A stretch of DNA of 5,452 bases from positions 1-5,452 of the forward strand of contig FR901783.1 in NCBI GenBank assembly GCA_000437675.1. The letters run 5' to 3'. Below are positions 1 through 5,102 of this stretch, one piece after another (position 1 is the first letter of the stretch; every line of letters begins with the position of its first letter). The position numbers and the translations under genes were made by a program. The notes under the pieces are model-generated. The model did not search any database. It had not been told where the DNA came from and saw only the letters and a list, made by a program, of their open reading frames with translations. This DNA comes from Prevotella sp. CAG:891 (lineage in GTDB: Bacteria > Bacteroidota > Bacteroidia > Bacteroidales > Bacteroidaceae).

Positions 1-88
1 ACCCGTTTTTTGACGGCTTATATATAATGCCAATCTTCCTCCCCAATTATCATCTATTTTTCACCACGAATCTTTTTTTCTGTGGTAT

Positions 89-140
89 GAAATCAAGGCT
101 ATATATTTGATTTCGCATAATCAAGGCAAATACTTTGATT
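89..140 (+). promoter_or_regulatory. Candidate operator: two tandem dyads upstream of the SatD-family gene
   Basis: Two copies of a dyad lie 28 bp apart. The first has perfect 8-bp arms, GAAATCAA (89-96) and TTGATTTC (107-114). The second has 6-bp arms, AATCAA (119-124) and TTGATT (135-140). Both have a 10-nt spacer, and both share AATCAAGGC on the left and TTTGATT on the right. The right arm of the second copy overlaps the promoter -33 element (134-137), so a bound protein could block RNA polymerase. A further TCAAGG half-site lies at 144-149. This is the arrangement of a repressor or autoregulator operator. The best local candidate to bind it is the downstream SatD-family protein, which ends in a helix-turn-helix; that link is inferred. 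Confidence 0.55.
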
Positions 141-165
141 GGGTCAAGGAAAGGTATTATCTTTG
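134..165 (+). promoter_or_regulatory. Bacteroidetes-type promoter for the SatD-DUF3307 unit
   Basis: TTTG (134-137), a 20-nt spacer, and TATCTTTG (158-165) match the Bacteroidetes primary-sigma consensus TTTG-N19-21-TAnnTTTG at every fixed position. Transcription would start around 170-172, leaving a leader of about 20 nt before the ATG at 193. No purine-rich ribosome-binding site is seen in that leader, which is usual for this phylum. Confidence 0.75.
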
Positions 166-192
166 CATCAGTAATCATCAAATTATAAGTCT

Positions 193-831
193 ATGATAAA
201 AGGCGTCATTACGGGAGATTTGGTAAACTCCACCCATATAGCTGCTGAATGGAGGCAGACAGTGGTAGATGCGTTGCATGTATGCGTTGAAGAATCCATT
301 CCGCTCACCCCGGTAAAGTTCGAGATGTATCGGGGAGACAGTTTTCAAGTGGTTGTTGACAAACCTGAATATGCATTAGCCATAGCCATTGCGCTGCGAG
401 CAAAACTGAAAGCCGAAACCCCAGACCAACAGAAACTGTGGGATGCAAGATTGGCCGTTGGTATAGGCGAGATATCTTTTGAAAGCGACAATATCGTAAC
501 CAGCGATGGAGAAGCGTTCAGACTGTCAGGTCATGCATTTGACCATATAGGAAAAAAAAGGCTGAGCATATCAACGCCATGGCCTGATTTTAATACCGAC
601 ATCGAACTTGTCACCCGTTTTGCAGACGACCTGATTACGTCATGGACAGCCAAACAGGCAAGGGTTGTTTATCAATCAATGCTTTTCCCAAAACTTCAAA
701 AGGATTTGGCAGAAGAATTAGATATGACAAGGCAAAACTTTAACTATCACTGGAGCTCAGCCAGAGGACAGCTAATCTTGGACTACGTGGCCTATTTTCA
801 ATCGTTAATCTCAAAATACAGCAGGCTGTAA
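193..831 (+). CDS. SatD-family protein with C-terminal helix-turn-helix
   Basis: A soluble 212-residue protein of the SatD family; its biochemical role is not established. Visible motifs in order are GDLVNST (8-14), RGDSFQ (47-52, the family's GD-x-FQ signature), ARLAVGIGE (85-93) and SDGEAFRLSGHAFD (104-117). Their order and form resemble class III nucleotidyl cyclases (D-[IL]-x-x-S/T-T, GDG, h-h-x-G-I-H-x-G, G-x-A-V-N-x-A-A-R), with D9 and D49 at the metal-aspartate positions. The cyclase Asn/Arg transition-state pair is not preserved, so catalysis is doubtful. Residues 168-191 (QKDLAEELDMTRQNFNYHWS onward) read as a helix-turn-helix. No signal peptide or membrane segment is seen. The start at 193 fits the promoter just upstream. 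The gene is separated by one base from the DUF3307 gene, implying co-translation. Family assignment is firm; the cyclase-like fold and autoregulation are inferences. Confidence 0.85.
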   Translation: MIKGVITGDLVNSTHIAAEWRQTVVDALHVCVEESIPLTPVKFEMYRGDSFQVVVDKPEYALAIAIALRAKLKAETPDQQKLWDARLAVGIGEISFESDNIVTSDGEAFRLSGHAFDHIGKKRLSISTPWPDFNTDIELVTRFADDLITSWTAKQARVVYQSMLFPKLQKDLAEELDMTRQNFNYHWSSARGQLILDYVAYFQSLISKYSRL

Positions 832-832
832 G

Positions 833-1576
833 ATGGACACACTCATTATATTACTAAAGTTGCTCTGTGCTCATCTGTGTTCAGATTTCATACTGCAGAC
901 CGATAGCATCAATAGCGGAAAACGCGAACCTGGCTTCAAAGGCATTGCTTATTTGCTGCTTCACAGTATTACCCATGCAATTACCGCCTATTTGTTCGTA
1001 GCAGATTGGTCATGCTGGCTCATCCCTGTCATCATATTCATTAGCCATTTCATCATAGATTGGGCCAAGTGCAAGTACTGTCAGAACTCACTCTCAACAT
1101 TTCTGGCAGACCAGTTTATGCATATCGCAGTTATTGTAGCCTTATGGTTCTCATTGTATGGCGCAGGCCTAGAAATCTCATACCTTAACGCCTTTTGTTC
1201 CGCAAAGGTGTGGTTGGTATTCACGGCATACTTGTTAATGCTCAGACCCTCGTCAATCCTTTTGGGCTTGTTTCTCCAGCAATGGACGCCCCCCTCATCT
1301 AACGCCCAGAGTCTGCCAAAGGCAGGACAATGGATTGGCTATATAGAAAGAATCTTGATACTAACCTTTGTCCTTGTGGGTAGTTTTGAAGGCGTAGGTT
1401 TCTTGTTAGCAGCAAAGTCCGTCTTCCGTTTTGGCGAGTTGAACAAAGCCAAGGAAATCCGGACAACAGAATATGTCTTGATAGGCACATTTGCAAGTTT
1501 TACAATCGCCATCCTTATGGGCATAGCCGTGAAATACATATCATCTCCGCTCTCACCAGTCATCTTCTGTTTTTAA
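833..1576 (+). CDS. DUF3307-family multi-pass membrane protein
   Basis: A 247-residue integral membrane protein of the DUF3307 family, function unknown. Hydrophobic stretches at about 3-20, 36-56, 61-76, 95-112, 124-148, 172-193 and 213-235 suggest six or seven membrane segments. Polar residues recur within or beside them: AHLCSDFILQ (13-22), H44 and H48, SHFIIDWAK (71-79), and ADQFMHI (92-98). This His/Asp-rich pattern is typical of the family and could form a metal or ion site, though that is not shown. The C-terminal third carries GQWIGYIERILIL (165-177), FRFGE (198-202) and EYVLIGTFASF (213-223), which resemble the conserved family tail. The gene starts one base after the SatD-family stop codon, so the two products are probably made together. 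The stop codon lies inside the left arm of an inverted repeat, so the last residues may be element-derived. Confidence 0.85.
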   Translation: MDTLIILLKLLCAHLCSDFILQTDSINSGKREPGFKGIAYLLLHSITHAITAYLFVADWSCWLIPVIIFISHFIIDWAKCKYCQNSLSTFLADQFMHIAVIVALWFSLYGAGLEISYLNAFCSAKVWLVFTAYLLMLRPSSILLGLFLQQWTPPSSNAQSLPKAGQWIGYIERILILTFVLVGSFEGVGFLLAAKSVFRFGELNKAKEIRTTEYVLIGTFASFTIAILMGIAVKYISSPLSPVIFCF

Positions 1577-1656
1577 CACGAATCTCCACGTTGGTAGTGT
1601 CAATGGCACGAATGCGTACCGTCATCCCATCTACCTTCGTGCAATTCGTGTTAAAA
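1571..1656. repeat. 86-bp inverted-repeat element between convergent genes
   Basis: The ends are a perfect 13-bp inverted repeat, TTTTAACACGAAT (1571-1583) and ATTCGTGTTAAAA (1644-1656), enclosing 60 nt. A second nested pair, GCACGAA (1606-1612) and TTCGTGC (1636-1642), lies inside. The motif CACGAAT occurs at 1577, 1607 and, inverted, at 1644-1650; another copy lies far upstream at 65-71. The left arm contains the TAA stop (1574-1576) of the DUF3307 gene, and the RloB reading frame ends at 1707 on the other strand. The element could therefore act as a bidirectional terminator, or be a REP- or MITE-like repeat that landed at the gene end. No target-site duplication is visible. The long loop makes a classic intrinsic terminator only moderately likely. 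Confidence 0.6.
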
Positions 1657-1706
1657 GAACAACGTCCGATTTCTGAGTGATTATCGTAAAATCTGGTGCT
1701 ACATTC

Positions 1707-2798
1707 TTACATAAGGAATTCAGGTAACATCAACACTTCCTTTTCTGTAGTAACTATTGATACTATCTGTCTGTCAGTAAGTATGCAAGGCAGTAGTTGC
1801 ATTTCTTGAGCATTCAGAATCACTGCCTTTTCATTCAATACACTTTGGGTATTTTTCTCCCAATCATATATAGTAAACATTCCTTTGCGGAATATTTCAG
1901 AGCCATTCTTGTTGTTTGTCAAGTTTAAGCCTTTCTTGTCAAGCCTTACAGACCAGCCAGAACCATGTTTTTTGAAGGTATATGTAGTACCATAACTAAC
2001 AGTTTCTTTTCCTATCAGTCTACCAACAAGAATATCTACATTCGTATATGGATTGCGTTTATAAATCGGTTCATCAGTTTTTGAGTCACTTTCCGTTCTC
2101 AATCGGCATGCATTGATCATGCCTTTCAGTAATTTGTCCTTAACCAGCGGAAAAGTAGAAATGGATGATTTGCTTTCCATCCAGTATCCATGTTTCCTTG
2201 CATATCCGTTTATACATTTCTTCCCGTTACAATCCTTATCAGAATTCTTACCGGTGCCACATTCGTAAATCTGCTTTTTACCTTTCACTCGTTCGCCACA
2301 TTCCGTTGCTTCAAAACCATAATACAGATACTCAAAATGAAGCAACAGATAATATTCAAAACTCCGGCTTGAAAAAGCAATGTTTACCTTTTTGCCATCT
2401 ATAATCTTATCAGCCTCTGCCATGGCTTCCTCATGTTTCGGATGCTCGTCCTTATCGTATACAGTCCAGGCTTCATCCACTCCCTCAGACATTATTTTTC
2501 TGGCATACAGAACTCATTTTAATGGTGGAACGCCGGTTATAGCATCTTCTTTCACAACGTCATGTTGCCCTGATTTGACCTTACGTTTCTTTCCTTTATA
2601 GCTTCCTCTTGAAGAATCCATATCAGCATCTTCAATCGGTATATTGGGCTGTGGAATTGTACGCACATCAAAATCCTTGCTGTTACCATAAAAAAGGTCA
2701 CACAAGTCGGTAAAAAATAATGGCTCGGTCTTATCACCTTCACACACTATTCTTATGACATATTTACTATGACGTTTGTTTTCATTCGTTCTTGCCAT
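1707..2798 (-). pseudogene. rloB: RloB-like Toprim-type effector, interrupted by an in-frame TGA
   Basis: Predicted effector partner of the upstream AAA15 ATPase. Read through the stop, it is a 363-codon frame. VCEGDKTEP (18-26) holds the Toprim-like glutamate E20, and AWTVYDKDEHP (110-120) holds the D115-x-D117 pair. FEYYLLLHFEY (147-157) is the RloB signature, and NPYTNVDILVGRL (249-261) matches where typical RloB proteins end. Codon 95 is TGA (2514-2516). Both sides are in the same frame and join family motifs smoothly (PPLK-stop-VLYARKIMSEGVDEAW), so this is a nonsense change, not a frameshift. Called as separate ORFs, the pieces would be 2514-2798 (94 aa) and 1707-2492 (261 aa, ATG-started). 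The first has E20 and the second has the DxD, so neither alone carries the full site. C167, C180, C190 and C195 form an insert that may bind zinc, and about 100 beta-rich residues follow the RloB core. The start overlaps the ATPase gene by 17 bp. Family call is firm; nuclease activity is inferred. Confidence 0.85.
2514..2516 (-). other. In-frame TGA codon splitting the RloB-like gene
   Basis: The + strand reads TCA here, giving TGA on the - strand as codon 95. The distance between the two ORF starts (2798 and 2492) is 306 bases, exactly 102 codons, confirming a shared frame. A single transition would restore sense (TGG Trp or CGA Arg). Directly after the TGA a short hairpin is possible (TTCTG, loop TATGC, CAGAA; 2498-2512). 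It is too short and too close to look like a bacterial SECIS. Other genes in the window use TGG for Trp and end normally at TGA, so a general UGA reassignment is not supported. Confidence 0.85.
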
Positions 2799-4029
2799 CG
2801 TCTACAAAAAGTTTCTCCAGTGGTTTTAATGAAGGAACACCTCCAAACTTATTATTCAAATACCATTTAGCAAATGGTGTATCCTCTCTTACATCCTCAA
2901 AATCTGAAAGAGAAAAAATCTCAGATACTCCCACTTCATTCTTTTCTGTAAACCATATCTGGTCTTTACGGATTGTATTTTGGTCAAGCAGATTCACATC
3001 GTGGGTTGTAAAAATCAGTTGAGCATTATTTCTGTTTATTCTTTCATTTCTGAAAATGTCCACAATGAGTTGTGTTATATAGGAATGCAGACCTGAATCC
3101 ATTTCATCTATAAAAAATGGACTTCCGTTCTGTAGAGCCTGTATTATATAACAGCCAATAAGAAAAAGTGCCCGTGTACCAAAAGATTCTTCTTTTAAAG
3201 GTAAATCAGCTGTTTTACCCAAATCCTCACCGTCATTATATAAACCGTGTTGGCTGGTAACTTCAACACCGTCACTGCGCTTTTCTAGCTCGAAACCGGC
3301 CATGCCGGTATCCGCAAATGCCAGAAATTCAGCAAGAAGTCTTTTATTTTCAGGACGTGAATAAAGCCATCTGACCATTTCCTTATCTTCGCCCAACATC
3401 GTATCTTCATGATAACCGTTGGAAACAATCATATCGGCCAGATATTTTGCGGCATTTGTTATCGGTTCGCAAGGTGTATCCTTCAGGAATTTGGAAATCA
3501 GCAACTGATTTTTGAACACATTGAAAGGCTTGGAAGCAGAAAGGCTAGAGCCAAATTTAATCGTATCCGATTCTTTATCTTCAGAGAGCAAAGTGCGTTC
3601 ATAAAGTTGTGTCTGTTTACCGTTTGGATAATAAATCAACGATTCAGACTCTATCTGCAGTCTGCTAAAACTGACATCATATTTATATCTGATTCTCTGA
3701 GTTATAAACTCCACCGAAAAGCCTATAGGTGCATCAACCGTAGTATTGTCAAATTTGAACGGTTGATACAATGGAATGTCATCGCCAACTCTATTGTCAA
3801 GATTGTGGACCCATCGTCTGAACCCATATAAAAACTTTATGATATTAGTCTTACCTGAAGCATTTGCTCCATAAATCAAAGAGATTTTCAAAGCCTTTTT
3901 CAACCCTTCTGCATTGGTTTTAACTTCACAAATATTATCGACCTTGGCTTTTGAAGAGGTTGGCTCTGTCGTAAAGGAACACACATCCTTAAATGAACGG
4001 TAATTCTTAATTTCTAAATTTAATATCAT
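2782..4029 (-). CDS. rloA: AAA15-family ATPase (RloA-like) of a predicted defence pair
   Basis: A 415-residue SMC/ABC-type ATPase, intact. It opens with MILNLEIKNYRSFKD, the usual N-terminus of AAA15 proteins. The Walker A motif is GANASGKT (54-61). ESFGTRALF (281-289) is in the place of the ABC signature. Walker B with catalytic glutamate is PFFIDEMDSGLH (304-315, E309), and the H-loop is FTTHD (340-344). Near the end, YLNNKFGGVPSL (390-401) matches the C-terminal motif of RloA and related abortive-infection ATPases. The ATG at 4029 is preferred over the in-frame ATG at 4077 because the promoter -7 element (4048-4055) lies between them and the family starts there. The stop overlaps the RloB-like start by 17 bp, implying coupled translation. 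By analogy with ATPase-Toprim defence systems such as PARIS and Gabija, it probably senses infection and licenses the effector; that is inference. No restriction-modification genes are present in the window. Confidence 0.88.
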   Translation of the reverse strand: MILNLEIKNYRSFKDVCSFTTEPTSSKAKVDNICEVKTNAEGLKKALKISLIYGANASGKTNIIKFLYGFRRWVHNLDNRVGDDIPLYQPFKFDNTTVDAPIGFSVEFITQRIRYKYDVSFSRLQIESESLIYYPNGKQTQLYERTLLSEDKESDTIKFGSSLSASKPFNVFKNQLLISKFLKDTPCEPITNAAKYLADMIVSNGYHEDTMLGEDKEMVRWLYSRPENKRLLAEFLAFADTGMAGFELEKRSDGVEVTSQHGLYNDGEDLGKTADLPLKEESFGTRALFLIGCYIIQALQNGSPFFIDEMDSGLHSYITQLIVDIFRNERINRNNAQLIFTTHDVNLLDQNTIRKDQIWFTEKNEVGVSEIFSLSDFEDVREDTPFAKWYLNNKFGGVPSLKPLEKLFVDDGKNE

Positions 4030-4047
4030 ATTCTTGCGTATTTTCCG

Positions 4048-4078
4048 CAAAAATAGCTTTTTAAATTTTCTATTCAAA
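4048..4078 (-). promoter_or_regulatory. Bacteroidetes-type promoter for the RloA/RloB pair
   Basis: Read on the - strand, TTTG (4078-4075), a 19-nt spacer and TATTTTTG (4055-4048) match the TTTG/TAnnTTTG consensus completely. Transcription would begin near 4041-4043, giving a leader of about 12-14 nt before the ATG at 4029. Upstream, 4079-4125 is strongly A-rich on this strand, which could act as an UP-like element. The site rules out use of the longer ATG at 4077 from this promoter. Confidence 0.7.
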
Positions 4079-4138
4079 GTTTTTTCTTTGTTTTTCGCGC
4101 TTTTTCTTCGTGTTTTTTGTTTTAAATCCTAAAGTGTA

Positions 4139-4148
4139 TTTCCGGAAA
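4139..4148. promoter_or_regulatory. Perfect palindrome TTTCCGGAAA in the divergent spacer
   Basis: A 10-bp perfect palindrome lies in the 272-bp region between the divergent ATPase and tcdA genes, about 60 bp upstream of the ATPase -33 element. It is the only clear symmetric site in this spacer and could be a regulator site for either gene, but symmetry does not extend beyond 10 bp and chance is possible. Otherwise the spacer holds the two promoters and a pyrimidine-rich tract (4079-4125); no gene is seen. Confidence 0.25.
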
Positions 4149-4260
4149 GTATTTGTCATACAGTACCTAGTTTTCAAGTATTTTCAAAGCGAGGTGGATA
4201 AACCTGTTCGTAATAGCGTAGAAATACATCCTCTCCCATCCCCGAATAGCTTTTAATAAT

Positions 4261-4268
4261 TATTTTTG
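4261..4268 (+). promoter_or_regulatory. Probable -7 element for tcdA
   Basis: TATTTTTG fits TAnnTTTG and lies 33 bases before the tcdA ATG at 4302, predicting a leader of about 27 nt. No TTTG is found 19-21 nt upstream (that stretch is C-rich), so the promoter is incomplete by consensus and may be weaker or need an activator. Confidence 0.5.
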
Positions 4269-4301
4269 CATTAGCTACCCAATCTGGGCAAACAATTAAA
4301 A

Positions 4302-5057
4302 ATGAAATTCATGATGAACGAAAACATATTCAACCGCGCCTACCGCCTGTTAGGCACTCCCGCCATGGAAGTACTGGCCACCAAACGCGTCATTGTGTTT
4401 GGCGTAGGCGGCGTAGGAAGTTGGTGCGCCGAAAGCCTCGTACGCACAGGCATACGCCACATCACCCTTGTCGACTCCGACTCCGTGTGCGAAACCAACA
4501 TCAACCGCCAACTCATGGCCACCACCGAAACCGTAGGACAAGTAAAAGTTGAAGCGCTCAAAGCCCGGCTCCTTACCATCAACCCCGAAGCAGACATACA
4601 AACCAAGCACTGCTTCTACAATGCCGAAACCGCCTCTGAATTTAACCTTTCAGCCTACGACTACGTTGTCGACGCCATCGACTCACTCCAAGACAAAGCC
4701 CTCCTTCTGCTCAACGCCACCCGTTCATCGGCCCGCGTATTCTCCTCCATGGGAGCCGCCCTCAAGTTAGACCCCACCCGCATCCAGGTAGCCGAGTTCT
4801 GGCAAGTAAAAGGCTGCCCTCTGGGAGCCGCTTTGCGCCGCAAATTCAAAAAACAGCAGCAGTTTCCCTCGCGCAAATTCAAGTGCGTATTCAGCGATGA
4901 ACTCCTCACCAATTTGGGCACCACCGACGAACCCCTCGGCTACAAAGCCCAAATCAACGGCAGCTTGGCACACATCACCGCCATCTTTGGCTTCACTCTG
5001 GCCGGACTCATCATTGAACATATCGTAAAACGAGCCAACGACACCACAGCCCAATAG
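4302..5057 (+). CDS. tcdA: tRNA threonylcarbamoyladenosine dehydratase TcdA
   Basis: A cytosolic E1-like (ThiF/HesA/MoeB superfamily) enzyme that uses ATP to dehydrate t6A at position 37 of ANN-decoding tRNAs, giving the cyclic form ct6A. The 251 residues show, in order, the ATP-binding glycine motif VFGVGGVGSW (32-41), LVDSD (56-60), TNINRQL (65-71, adenylation residues including N68 and R69), GQVKVE (79-84), VVDAIDS (122-128), and a C-terminal VFSDE (196-200) and GSLAHITAIFGFTLAG (220-235) typical of TcdA/YgdL. Length is close to the family norm (about 250-270). ATGs at 4302, 4311 and 4314 are all possible starts; the sequence does not decide among them. Codons are rich in C at the third position, unlike the ATPase/RloB pair on its left. 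trmN6, another position-37 tRNA modification gene, follows after 45 bp with no terminator visible. Confidence 0.9.
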   Translation: MKFMMNENIFNRAYRLLGTPAMEVLATKRVIVFGVGGVGSWCAESLVRTGIRHITLVDSDSVCETNINRQLMATTETVGQVKVEALKARLLTINPEADIQTKHCFYNAETASEFNLSAYDYVVDAIDSLQDKALLLLNATRSSARVFSSMGAALKLDPTRIQVAEFWQVKGCPLGAALRRKFKKQQQFPSRKFKCVFSDELLTNLGTTDEPLGYKAQINGSLAHITAIFGFTLAGLIIEHIVKRANDTTAQ

Positions 5058-5084
5058 CTTTAACCACCCCCAATCCCCACCCGG

Positions 5085-5101
5085 CACACATACACACACA
5101 C
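5085..5101 (+). repeat. CA-rich microsatellite just before trmN6
   Basis: CACACATACACACACAC ends two bases before the trmN6 ATG at 5103. The whole 45-nt gap between tcdA and trmN6 lacks G-rich or stem-forming sequence, so no terminator is seen and read-through from tcdA is likely. An unstructured CA-rich leader may aid initiation where Shine-Dalgarno pairing is not used, and a dinucleotide repeat may vary in length between strains. Both ideas are inference. Confidence 0.5.
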
Positions 5102-5102
5102 G

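Noticed and set aside
1..60. End of an upstream gene or a terminator at the left edge
   Set aside because: CCGT (3-6) and ACGG (13-16) could pair but the stem is only 4 bp. Short open frames at the edge have no recognisable protein sequence.
89..149. CRISPR-like repeats in the leader of the SatD-family gene
   Set aside because: Only two short dyad units plus a half-site, 28 bp apart with no unique spacers of normal length; operator sites explain them better.
1560..1625. A 21-codon ORF on the - strand (ATG at 1625) inside the inverted-repeat element, reading MTVRIRAIDTTNVEIRVKNR onward
   Set aside because: Too short to support, overlaps the repeat arms and the end of the DUF3307 gene, and has no promoter or ribosome-binding site.
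2498..2512. Hairpin directly after the TGA as a selenocysteine (SECIS) or readthrough signal
   Set aside because: Only a 5-bp stem with a 5-nt loop, one base from the TGA; bacterial SECIS elements are longer with the loop further downstream. No selenoprotein homologue is known to me in this family.
1707..2798. Programmed frameshift joining the two RloB pieces
   Set aside because: The two pieces are in the same frame (306 bases between starts), so no frame change is needed.
3409..3831. 140-codon open frame on the + strand
   Set aside because: It is the antisense shadow of the ATPase gene, whose motifs (Walker A, Walker B, H-loop) are clear on the other strand.
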